A stretch of DNA of 64,000 bases from JAVBME01 sp031552765 (GTDB taxonomy: Bacteria > Bacillota > Negativicutes > Acidaminococcales > JAISLQ01), in NCBI GenBank assembly GCA_031552765.1, contig JAVBME010000008.1, positions 228,552 through 292,551 of the forward strand. The letters are read 5' to 3'. Made by a program: the position numbers and the translations under genes. Every line of letters begins with the position of its first letter. Positions within the stretch are counted from its first letter, which is position 1. Below the pieces are notes generated by a model. The model saw only the letters and a program-made list of their open reading frames with translations, did not search any database and was not told where the DNA came from. Shown one piece after another: positions 25,062 through 32,772 of this stretch.

Positions 25062-26057
25062 CTACCTGCTCCATTTTAATACGCAAGAGGCCCAGGTCAA
25101 GCCTGTACCAAAGCCTACCAACAGCACGTTGTCGCCTTTTTTGATACGCCCTTCTTCCCATGCCTCGCTAAGCGCGATAGGAACAGAACCGGCGGAAGTA
25201 TTGCCATATTTTTGCACGTTGATAAAGAATTTTTCCAGCGGTTGTTTGAGCCTTTTAGCTCCCGATTGGATGATGCGCACATTTGCCTGGTGCGGTACGA
25301 AAATATCAATATCGTCTGCGGTAAGGCCCGCTTTTGCCAGTACCTTGTTGATTGCCTCCGGCATGATGCGCGAGGCGAATTTAAACACTTCGCTGCCGTC
25401 CATCTGTGCAAGGTGTAGTTTTTCTCTCACATTTTCTTCTGTCACAGGGATACGCGAGCCGCCGGCATGGCAGATGATGGCTTCACCGCCAGCCCCGTCC
25501 GCGCCCAATACATAGTCGTAAAAACCATAGCCCTCTTCCACCGGGCCGACTACCGCCGCCCCGGCCCCGTCGGCAAACAGGACGCATGTATTGCGGTCTT
25601 CCCAGTTTATCACCCTTGACAATACTTCCGCTCCTATGACCAGTATCTTATTCACAGAACCGGTAGCTACCATTTGTGAGGCTACCGCCAGGCCATAGAC
25701 AAAACCTGAACAGCCTGCGGCCAGGTCAAAAGCGCCTGCGTTCACCGCACCCAGTTTATCCTGTACCTGGCAACCGGCTGCGGGGAATTTATAGTCGGCA
25801 GATAAAGTGCACATGATGATAAGGTCTATTTCTTCCGCTTTGAGACCCGCGTTTTCGAGCGCCCGCAACCCGGCTTTTACGCCCAGGTCGGAAGTCGCCT
25901 CATGCGGCGCGGCTATGCGCCGTTCTTTTATGCCGGTGCGTTCGGTTATCCATTCGTCGGTTGTATCGACCATTTTCTCAAGATCTTTATTCGTCAGGAC
26001 TTTTTCCGGTGCATAATGACCAATCCCTAGTATACCTGCGGCCCTTAATGTTTTCAT
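25062..26057 (-). CDS. fabH: Beta-ketoacyl-ACP synthase III
   Basis: A 331-residue enzyme that condenses acetyl-CoA (or a branched starter) with malonyl-ACP to begin fatty acid synthesis. The catalytic Cys is in DLAAGCSGFVYGL, and the His and Asn are in VPHQANVRI and YGNTSAGSVPIAL. ERTGIKERRI is the CoA-binding entrance. Length is typical. Its start overlaps the plsX stop by four bases. Confidence 0.97.
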   Translation of the reverse strand: MKTLRAAGILGIGHYAPEKVLTNKDLEKMVDTTDEWITERTGIKERRIAAPHEATSDLGVKAGLRALENAGLKAEEIDLIIMCTLSADYKFPAAGCQVQDKLGAVNAGAFDLAAGCSGFVYGLAVASQMVATGSVNKILVIGAEVLSRVINWEDRNTCVLFADGAGAAVVGPVEEGYGFYDYVLGADGAGGEAIICHAGGSRIPVTEENVREKLHLAQMDGSEVFKFASRIMPEAINKVLAKAGLTADDIDIFVPHQANVRIIQSGAKRLKQPLEKFFINVQKYGNTSAGSVPIALSEAWEEGRIKKGDNVLLVGFGTGLTWASCVLKWSR

Positions 26058-27067
26058 ACCTCAAATTCTCCCTCTTGTTTTATCGCTGAATTTATATGTT
26101 CCAAAAGATTGTTGTTATTAAAAGTTATCGCCACGCCTATGGCATTTTTTATCGCTTTGGCTTTAGAACTGCCATGGCAGATGATAAATGTTCCATTTAC
26201 GCCGAGAAGCGGCGCCCCGCCATATTCGGCGGAGTCCATCTTCTTTTTCAGGCCGCTCAGCGCCGGCATGAGAAACATGGCAGCCATTTTGGCAAAAAAG
26301 CCACTCTTTCTTATCGCATCTTTAAGCATCTGCAAAATGACGACAGCCAGTCCTTCGGCGAACTTCAAAACCACATTGCCGACAAAACCGTCGCAAACTA
26401 CAACATCTACTTTGCCGTTGGTAATATCCCGGCCTTCGGCGTTGCCGATAAAATTTATGCCGCATTCCGCTTTAAGAAGGGGATAGGTAGCCAAAGCCTG
26501 TTCATTGCCTTTACTTTCTTCTTCGCCGATATTTAAAAGTCCCACCCGGGGATTTTTTATTTTCAATATATGTTCAGCATAAAGTGAACCCATTATTGCC
26601 GCCTGCACCATATGCACAGGTTTGCTGTCCACATTAGCGCCGGAGTCGAGCACCACGGTAGTCCCACTCTTATTTGGTATAGGCGTTGCTATGGACGGCC
26701 GTTCAATGCCCTTTATCCTGCCCAGGCCAAACAGGGCCGCCGCTACTGCCGCACCTGTACTGCCCGGGGAAATAACCGCCCGGCATAGGCCTTCTTTTAA
26801 AAGCTTGGTAGCAAGAACGATGGAGGCGTCCTTCTTTTTGCGTACCGCGACGCCTGGATGTTCGCACATGCCTATCACTTCACTGGCATGTTGAATAGTG
26901 ATTTTTTCGTTGGTCAATGCTTTGTTTTCTTTTAAAATCTTCTCTATCTCAGCTTTATCCCCTACCAGCACTACTTCACAATTATAAGCATATACCGCCA
27001 AAACCGCGCCGCGTACTATCTCAGAAGGGCCGTAATCCGTGCCCATTACATCGACCGCTATTTTCAT
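26054..27067 (-). CDS. plsX: Phosphate acyltransferase PlsX
   Basis: A 337-residue peripheral enzyme that makes acyl-phosphate from acyl-ACP, feeding PlsY at the first step of phospholipid synthesis. IAVDVMGTDYGP at the N-terminus, PGSTGAAVAAALFGLGRIKG and VCDGFVGNVVLKFAEG are characteristic. It lies between fapR and fabH, with seven bases to fapR, the same order as in Bacillus. Confidence 0.97.
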   Translation of the reverse strand: MKIAVDVMGTDYGPSEIVRGAVLAVYAYNCEVVLVGDKAEIEKILKENKALTNEKITIQHASEVIGMCEHPGVAVRKKKDASIVLATKLLKEGLCRAVISPGSTGAAVAAALFGLGRIKGIERPSIATPIPNKSGTTVVLDSGANVDSKPVHMVQAAIMGSLYAEHILKIKNPRVGLLNIGEEESKGNEQALATYPLLKAECGINFIGNAEGRDITNGKVDVVVCDGFVGNVVLKFAEGLAVVILQMLKDAIRKSGFFAKMAAMFLMPALSGLKKKMDSAEYGGAPLLGVNGTFIICHGSSKAKAIKNAIGVAITFNNNNLLEHINSAIKQEGEFEV

Positions 27068-27074
27068 TTACATC

Positions 27075-27638
27075 TCACTCTCCGCTAGCCAAAGATACTA
27101 CAATGAATTTCGCCCTAAATACTTCTTCTTTTTCGTTTCTTATTTTAACCCAGATAAAATATTTGTTGCCGCGCTGACGGATGACCTGTGCTTTGGCCAC
27201 AAGCCGTTCGCCTTTATATATAGGCTTTATGTATTTTACATTGGCTACCCCGGTCAAAGCCGCCGGTGCGTCTATAATGGCCAGGGCCAGTGTATTGGCC
27301 TGGGCAAACATATAGTAGCCCCTGGCAACGCCTGTGCGGTCAATGACCATATCCTGCGTCACCGTCATTACAGATATACCGCGCGAACCCAGATCGATGT
27401 CGAGAAGATCGCCGACCACGTCGGAACTGTCGATCGCGCGCAGTTTTGACTCGGCCGAGCGCGCCATATTTTTTACCCTCTCCCGTAGTTCAGGGATACC
27501 TAAACGCGCCCTGTCGAGGCGTATGGTCTGTATGCTGACGGACAATTCACGGGCCAACTGCTCGTCTGTGTAAAAAGGGTTATTTATAAGGCGCTCACGC
27601 AATATCTCATGTCTTTTAATTTTTGGTAAAGCTTTCAT
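27075..27638 (-). CDS. fapR: Fatty acid and phospholipid regulator FapR
   Basis: A 187-residue repressor of lipid synthesis genes that releases DNA when bound to malonyl-CoA. The N-terminal DeoR-like helix-turn-helix includes YTDEQLARELSVSIQTIRLDRARL; the C-terminal hot-dog domain begins near DLLDIDLGSRGISVM. It heads the operon running to rnc. A FapR-type box lies between its promoter and its ATG, so it likely represses its own operon. Confidence 0.95.
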   Translation of the reverse strand: MKALPKIKRHEILRERLINNPFYTDEQLARELSVSIQTIRLDRARLGIPELRERVKNMARSAESKLRAIDSSDVVGDLLDIDLGSRGISVMTVTQDMVIDRTGVARGYYMFAQANTLALAIIDAPAALTGVANVKYIKPIYKGERLVAKAQVIRQRGNKYFIWVKIRNEKEEVFRAKFIVVSLASGE

Positions 27639-27653
27639 AAAACATCACCTTGT

Positions 27654-27670
27654 TTATTACCTGGTACTAA
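27654..27670 (-). promoter_or_regulatory. FapR operator
   Basis: The minus-strand sequence TTAGTACCAGGTAATAA fits the known FapR box, an inverted repeat built around TTAGTACC. It covers about +4 to +20 relative to the predicted start of transcription, as in Bacillus fapR. Identification rests on memory of the consensus and position. Confidence 0.78.
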
Positions 27671-27680
27671 GACCTAAGTA

Positions 27681-27710
27681 ATTATAGCTTAGCAATAAAA
27701 ATTTTGTCAA
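27681..27710 (-). promoter_or_regulatory. Promoter of the fapR-rnc operon
   Basis: On the minus strand TTGACA, an 18-base spacer and TATAAT. Both boxes are perfect consensus. The -35 lies six bases from the rpmF terminator stem. Confidence 0.85.
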
Positions 27711-27715
27711 GAAAT

Positions 27716-27760
27716 AAAAAACAGACTTGGGCAACTTCAACCGCCCAAGTCTGTTTTTTA
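27716..27760. terminator. Intrinsic terminator after rpmF
   Basis: A 17-bp stem (AAAAAACAGACTTGGGC and its complement) around a ten-base loop has T runs on both strands. It closes the yceD-rpmF unit on the minus strand and shields the fapR promoter. Confidence 0.9.
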
Positions 27761-27770
27761 TTTTTAGTAA

Positions 27771-27950
27771 TTATTTTTCCATATTGACAATTTGCTGGCC
27801 TTTATAAGAACCGCATTTCGGACAAACACGGTGCGGCATCTTAAATTCGTGGCACTGGGGGCACTCGATCAAGCCAGGAACTGTCAACTTCCAATTAGCG
27901 CGACGTTTATCACGGCGTGCTTTGGACATTTTTCTCTTTGGTACTGCCAT
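27771..27950 (-). CDS. rpmF: Large ribosomal subunit protein L32
   Basis: A 59-residue L32 read directly from the sequence: it begins MAVPKRKMSKARRDKRR and carries two zinc-ribbon pairs, CPQC and CPKC, with the usual spacing. It is of the zinc-binding type. The ATG follows GAGGTG. It lies 28 bases downstream of the DUF177 gene, the near-universal yceD-rpmF pair, and is followed by a strong terminator before the fapR promoter. Confidence 0.96.
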   Translation of the reverse strand: MAVPKRKMSKARRDKRRANWKLTVPGLIECPQCHEFKMPHRVCPKCGSYKGQQIVNMEK

Positions 27951-27978
27951 CTATCTACACCTCCTCAAGCTTTTCGAA

Positions 27979-28482
27979 TTACTCCCCTTCGCCAAACCGC
28001 TGTAATACGGCCAGACGTGGGTCGATGATATTTTGTTCACAAGCACAGTCTTCAAGATTAAGGTTTTTACCGCAAACCGGGCAAAGCCCATGGCAGTCGT
28101 CTTTACATAATACCCGTATTGGTTGCTCTAAAAGAAGGCTGTCGCTTACCAAAGACTTTATATCGATAAAATCGCCTTCATAAACCAAAGCTTCTTCGTC
28201 GATATTTTGCGCCGCAGGCGGGAAAAACTTTTCAACAAGAGATATTTCCAGCTCTTCTTCCAAAGGTTCCAGGCACCTTGCGCATTCGTTCTTATAGAAA
28301 GCCTTTAGCAGCGCTTCCAGCAAAAGAACGTCGCCCACATTGGAAATCTTGCCCTCGATAGCTACTTCGCCCTGAAAAGGTGTAACCAAATCACCGGCAA
28401 TCAAATCTCCTACCGGCAAACGGAAAGAAAATCCCTTGCTCTGGCCGCGTTCCTTTTTTATTGACGAAATGTTTATCTTCAT
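27979..28482 (-). CDS. DUF177/YceD family protein
   Basis: A 167-residue protein of the YceD (DUF177) family, always encoded upstream of rpmF and implicated in 23S rRNA accumulation in other bacteria. The C-terminal half carries a Cys-rich metal-site-like stretch: CARCLEP near residue 70, then CKDDCHGLCPVCGKNLNLED and a CAC pair. EALVYEGDFIDIKSLVSDSLLLEQP is the typical middle segment. It is likely co-transcribed with rpmF. Confidence 0.92.
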   Translation of the reverse strand: MKINISSIKKERGQSKGFSFRLPVGDLIAGDLVTPFQGEVAIEGKISNVGDVLLLEALLKAFYKNECARCLEPLEEELEISLVEKFFPPAAQNIDEEALVYEGDFIDIKSLVSDSLLLEQPIRVLCKDDCHGLCPVCGKNLNLEDCACEQNIIDPRLAVLQRFGEGE

Positions 28483-28537
28483 TGCTCACCAACCGGATTA
28501 ATTATATACACATGACATCGCTTTGTCAAGACAAGAT

Positions 28538-29746
28538 TCAATTTCTAAAGAGCGGCCGGCAAATAATAGCCGTATCACGGGCGATGACAAGTTCTTCATT
28601 GGTCGGTATGACAAATATTTTCACCGCGCTGCGGCGTACGCTGATCTCTCTGGCCTGGCCGCGGACATCATTACGTTCCGGGTCGATGCGCGTACCGAGG
28701 TATTCAAGCCCGTTGCATATCTTGTCACGCATTTTCGGCGAATTTTCCCCCAGCCCTGCGGTAAAGACGATGGCGTCTACGCCGCCCATAGCAGAAACAT
28801 AACCGCCTATGTATTTTTTCACACGGTAGGCAAAAATATCCATGGCCAACTGTGAGCGTTCGTCACCTTCGGCAGCGGCATTTTCCAGGTCACGGAAATC
28901 GCTGGAACGGCCGGATATGCCTAAAATGCCAGATTTGCGGTTGAGATATTCATCGACTTCTTGTATGCTCATATGTTCTTTTTCCATGATAAAAGGAATG
29001 ATGGCAGGGTCGACTTCGCCGCTGCGGGTGCCCATGACCAGGCCCTCGAGCGGAGTAAAGCCCATGCTGGTATCGACAGACTTGCCGTATTTGATAGCAG
29101 TAAGGCTGGCGCCGTTGCCCAAATGGCAGGTGATGATGCGCAGGTCTGTCATGTGCTCGCCCATCATGCTGGCCGCTACCTGCGCCACATACTTGTGGGA
29201 GGTGCCATGGAAACCATAGCGGCGGACACCGTATTTGAGGTATATTTCATAAGGCAGGCCGTAGATGTAAGCTACTTTTGGAATAGTCTGGTGGAAAGCC
29301 GTATCAAATACCGCAACTTGCGGAACGGACGGCATCAGCTTCATGCAGGCCTTAATGCCGCTGATATTAGGCGGATTGTGCAAAGGCGCTAATTCACTGC
29401 ATGCTTCTATGCCGGAAAGTACCTCGCCTGTAATAAGAGAAGAATCGGTAAACCTTTCACCGCCATGCACTACACGGTGCCCTACGGCGTCAATCTCGCC
29501 GGCTTCTTTGATAACTCCGTGCTGCTCGTCCAGCAGGGCGTCCAATACCATTTTGATGCCTACGGTATGGTCGGGAATGTCCCCGTTGATTGTCACCGCT
29601 TCTCCTCCGTTTGGCGTATGCTTAAGGACGGCGCCGTCAAGTCCGATCCTTTCTACAAGGCCTTTGGCAAGCACGTTTTCGCCTTCCATGTCGATGAATT
29701 GGTACTTTATGGAAGAACTTCCACAATTGACAACAAAAATCTTCAT
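28538..29746 (-). CDS. ackA: Acetate kinase
   Basis: A 402-residue enzyme that interconverts acetate plus ATP and acetyl phosphate. VVNCGSSSIKYQFID (phosphate site), GHRVVHGGE, RYGFHGTSHKYV and HLGNGASLTAI are the expected motifs, with GFTPLEGLVMGTRSGEVDP for substrate binding. Full length. The partner phosphotransacetylase gene is not adjacent. It is transcribed divergently from tmcAL, another acetate-using enzyme, across a gap of about 137 bases. Confidence 0.97.
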   Translation of the reverse strand: MKIFVVNCGSSSIKYQFIDMEGENVLAKGLVERIGLDGAVLKHTPNGGEAVTINGDIPDHTVGIKMVLDALLDEQHGVIKEAGEIDAVGHRVVHGGERFTDSSLITGEVLSGIEACSELAPLHNPPNISGIKACMKLMPSVPQVAVFDTAFHQTIPKVAYIYGLPYEIYLKYGVRRYGFHGTSHKYVAQVAASMMGEHMTDLRIITCHLGNGASLTAIKYGKSVDTSMGFTPLEGLVMGTRSGEVDPAIIPFIMEKEHMSIQEVDEYLNRKSGILGISGRSSDFRDLENAAAEGDERSQLAMDIFAYRVKKYIGGYVSAMGGVDAIVFTAGLGENSPKMRDKICNGLEYLGTRIDPERNDVRGQAREISVRRSAVKIFVIPTNEELVIARDTAIICRPLFRN

Positions 29747-29883
29747 TATTATCCCCCTTATACAGATCCTCTGCTATACTGTATATAGCAATATAATTAT
29801 TGTAACCCATGCCAGAGATTTTTTCGAGTTATTTTATAAAAAAAATAACTAATTATCGTATAATTCGCGCCAAAGGAGAAAAA

Positions 29884-31098
29884 ATGTCAAATATAGCCGG
29901 CATTATAGCAGAATATAATCCCTTTCACAACGGCCACGCCTGGCAAATACAGGAAATAAAAAAGCGGCTTGACGATATCCCTGTAGTCGCCGTCATGAGC
30001 GGGCATTTTACACAGCGGGGAGAAGCGGCGCTCGCCGGAAAGTGGCTGCGGGCTCAGATGGCGGTCCAGGGCGGCGCAGACCTCGTTCTGGAGCTGCCGT
30101 TTGCTTTTGCCTGCCGCAGCGCTGAATATTTTGCCGCAGGCGGGGTCGAAGTACTTAACGCCACAGGTATCGTCACCCATTTATGTTTCGGCGTGGAAAC
30201 ACCGGATGTGGCAATTCTAGAAAATATGGCGAAGGAAAGTATGCGCGAAGATTTTTTATCAGCCGTAAAAAGCAGGATGAAAAGCGGCTGCACTTATGCG
30301 CGCGCGGTAGCGGAAATATTTGCCGCAAGGCTGGATGTACCGGAAACACTCAGCCGCGGACCTAACAATATACTGGCTGTCGAATATTTCAAGGCGCTTT
30401 ATGCATCATCTTCCGCCATGAGGCCTTTGGCGATAGAGCGCCAAAACGCAGCTCACCTCGACACAAAAATACATTCTTTTATCGCCAGCGCTACAGCTAT
30501 AAGAAAAGAAATCCTGGAAAACGGCTTTAGTCCTGAAACCCGGCAAACGCTGCCCGAAAGCAGTAACAAATTGCTTTTGTCGGCAATAGAAAACTGTCAA
30601 CTGTTATTAAATAGCGCTACACTGGAAAAACTGGTATTCTACCGTTTGCGTCAGCTATCCGGCGAAGACATGAAACAGCTTTGCGAAGTCAGCGAAGGAC
30701 TTGAACAGCGGATAAAAAAAACGGCCTACGCTACGGCCGCTTTACCGGATTTTTTTGCGAAAACCGCCAGCAAACGCTATCCTGCAACCAGGATAGCCCG
30801 CATACTGACGCAACTTCTCGTACTGGACAAAAAAGACGCGCTGTCGGTAAAAAAGCCGCCTTATATCAGAGTGCTCGCTTTTAACAGCCGTGGCCGCCAG
30901 TTAATAAAAAAAATACGGTCAGAAACCGCATTTCCTTTAATAGACAACCTGCCGGCCCATCTAGCGGCCGGAGGGCTTTCCGTCGAAGCAAAAACATGCC
31001 TGGATGCCGATATAAAGGCAACAGACATCTACCAGCTGTTATTAGGAAATAATAAAGCCGGTCTTGATTATTTGACGCATCCCGTATATGTGAGTTAA
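29884..31098 (+). CDS. tmcAL: tRNA(Met) cytidine acetate ligase TmcAL
   Basis: A 404-residue nucleotidyltransferase-fold protein of the YlbM/TmcAL family, which acetylates C34 of elongator tRNA-Met using acetate and ATP. The N-terminus GIIAEYNPFHNGHAWQI has the HXGH motif, followed by AVMSGHFTQRGE. The ATG at 29884 follows AAAGGAG; an upstream in-frame start adds 25 residues with no support. Its end overlaps the convergent coiled-coil gene by four bases. Confidence 0.93.
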   Translation: MSNIAGIIAEYNPFHNGHAWQIQEIKKRLDDIPVVAVMSGHFTQRGEAALAGKWLRAQMAVQGGADLVLELPFAFACRSAEYFAAGGVEVLNATGIVTHLCFGVETPDVAILENMAKESMREDFLSAVKSRMKSGCTYARAVAEIFAARLDVPETLSRGPNNILAVEYFKALYASSSAMRPLAIERQNAAHLDTKIHSFIASATAIRKEILENGFSPETRQTLPESSNKLLLSAIENCQLLLNSATLEKLVFYRLRQLSGEDMKQLCEVSEGLEQRIKKTAYATAALPDFFAKTASKRYPATRIARILTQLLVLDKKDALSVKKPPYIRVLAFNSRGRQLIKKIRSETAFPLIDNLPAHLAAGGLSVEAKTCLDADIKATDIYQLLLGNNKAGLDYLTHPVYVS

Positions 31099-31622
31099 CC
31101 TTCGCCTTTGGCCTTTTTAGCCAGAACATCTTTGCTTTGCTGCAAAGCGTCCATGCTTTTGCTCAAAGTTCCTTCCATATAATCAAATATTTCTTTTACA
31201 TACAGCATGGTTTCTTCATGCATCTTATTGGCAAAGTCTACCGCCTCCGCGCGCAGTTTCTGCGCATATTCTTCGGCTTGCCGCCTTATGTCGGTAGACT
31301 CCCTGTTGGCCTCTTCCATCATGTTGTTGGCGCGTTCTTTGGCCTCTTTCATGACTTCTTCTTCCATGATCATTCTTTCAGCCACGACCTCGGCTTGTTT
31401 TATGATGCGCTGTTTTTCTTCCATCGCTTCATTTATGCGGCGTTCGCGGTCGTTTAACAACTGCCGGGCCTGCTTTATTTCCAAAGGAATGGACGTCCTG
31501 ATGGCGTCCATTATCTGGCCCAAGTGTTCTTCATCTACTATACGCTTTTTAGTAAAAGGAAGACTGGACGCATCCATGATCATATTTTCCATTTCATCTA
31601 ATATGCGTTCGAGTTCCATCAT
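31095..31622 (-). CDS. Coiled-coil protein of unknown function (V-type ATPase E/DivIVA-like helix)
   Basis: A 175-residue, highly charged, almost wholly helical protein. From about residue 45 to 140 it is a continuous heptad-rich coil (ERRINEAMEEKQRIIKQAEV, then MEEANRESTDIRRQAEEYAQ), similar in style to the stalk subunits of rotary ATPases and to DivIVA-family tails. No catalytic motif, signal or membrane segment is visible. It lies 40 bases downstream of coaD and converges with tmcAL, overlapping it by four bases. A scaffold or membrane-curvature role is only a guess. Confidence 0.65.
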   Translation of the reverse strand: MMELERILDEMENMIMDASSLPFTKKRIVDEEHLGQIMDAIRTSIPLEIKQARQLLNDRERRINEAMEEKQRIIKQAEVVAERMIMEEEVMKEAKERANNMMEEANRESTDIRRQAEEYAQKLRAEAVDFANKMHEETMLYVKEIFDYMEGTLSKSMDALQQSKDVLAKKAKGEG

Positions 31623-31662
31623 AAAAGAATCCCTCCGCTGACTTTTCTTAATTTATAACCTA

Positions 31663-32154
31663 TCACACAAGGCCTTGCGCTAATTTTTCTTTTATTTTTC
31701 TTTCCACACAAGGAGGCACCAATTCACTGACCGAACTGCCAAAAGCTATGATCTCCCTCACGCCCGTAGAGCTGAGGAAAGAATATTCCGCCCCTGTCAT
31801 CATGAAAATAGTTTCTATGACCGGGTCGAGTTTTTTGATCATCAGCGCCCTCTGGAACTCATATTCAAAATCAGTAAGGGCGCGCAGCCCGCGTAATACA
31901 AGATTGGCATCCTTTTGCCGCACATATTCATGCAGCATGCCGGAAAAACTTTCTACTTTAATATTCGCTATATCTTTAGTACATTCCTGCAACATGTCTA
32001 CTCTTTCTTGCATGCTGAACATCGCCTTGTCCTTGATCGGGTTGTGGAACACGGCGACAATGATTTCATCAAATATTTCAGATGCCCGCAGGAAAATATC
32101 AAGATGTCCGTTCGTTACCGGATCAAAACTGCCCGGGCAGATAACTTTGCGCAC
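31663..32154 (-). CDS. coaD: Phosphopantetheine adenylyltransferase
   Basis: A 163-residue enzyme catalysing the fourth step of coenzyme A synthesis, joining AMP to phosphopantetheine. The N-terminal VICPGSFDPVTNGHLDI with the TNGH motif, VLRGLRALTDFEYE and the YSFLSSTGVREI segment near the end are diagnostic. The start is the GTG at 32154 with GGAGGG six bases upstream; longer in-frame readings add a nonhomologous stretch. It is paired with rsmD 11 bases upstream, as is usual. Confidence 0.96.
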   Translation of the reverse strand: MRKVICPGSFDPVTNGHLDIFLRASEIFDEIIVAVFHNPIKDKAMFSMQERVDMLQECTKDIANIKVESFSGMLHEYVRQKDANLVLRGLRALTDFEYEFQRALMIKKLDPVIETIFMMTGAEYSFLSSTGVREIIAFGSSVSELVPPCVERKIKEKLAQGLV

Positions 32155-32165
32155 TTTTTTCCCTC

Positions 32166-32726
32166 CTATAAAAATAATTGTTCGACAGTAAAAAAAGCCA
32201 CTAGTGTTTCTCCGTATTTCTCCTCGCGCAATAAAGACATGCCTTCCGGCAAAGATATTTCTTCCTGTTTGGAATGTTCCAGAACAAGTATACCATCTTT
32301 TTGCAATATATTGTATTTTTTTAGCTGTTTTAATATAATATCGCACCAGCCCCTATTATACGGCGGATCACAGAATATTATATCAAACTCTTTCTTTTTG
32401 GCATACAGTGAGGCAATTGACTTGGCCGCCTCACTGCGGTATATTTTTATCTGACTGCCGGCTTTTGCTTTATCGAGGTTTTTCCGGATAAAATTCAGGC
32501 TGGCGGCATCATTATCCACGCAGATCACTTCAGCTGCGCCCCTGCTCCAAGCTTCCAACCCCAAATTGCCGCTGCCGGAAAAAAGATCCAATACACGAGC
32601 CTCCATAAGGCGCGTACTTAAAATATTGAATACGGATTCTTTGACCCGGTCGGCGGTTGGCCTTACCTCAAGCCCGGCAGGCGCCGCCAGTTTTAGCCCC
32701 TTTGCTCGGCCTGCTATTATCCTCAT
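32166..32726 (-). CDS. rsmD: 16S rRNA (guanine966-N2)-methyltransferase RsmD
   Basis: A 186-residue class I methyltransferase that modifies G966 of 16S rRNA. MRIIAGRAKGLKL at the start, the cofactor loop DLFSGSGNLGLEAWSRGA and the catalytic DPPYN (about residues 122-126) identify it. It is transcribed with coaD. Confidence 0.95.
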   Translation of the reverse strand: MRIIAGRAKGLKLAAPAGLEVRPTADRVKESVFNILSTRLMEARVLDLFSGSGNLGLEAWSRGAAEVICVDNDAASLNFIRKNLDKAKAGSQIKIYRSEAAKSIASLYAKKKEFDIIFCDPPYNRGWCDIILKQLKKYNILQKDGILVLEHSKQEEISLPEGMSLLREEKYGETLVAFFTVEQLFL

Positions 32727-32772
32727 AACAACTCCTATATTTTAAAACCCCTGCAAGCGAGGCAATATAATC

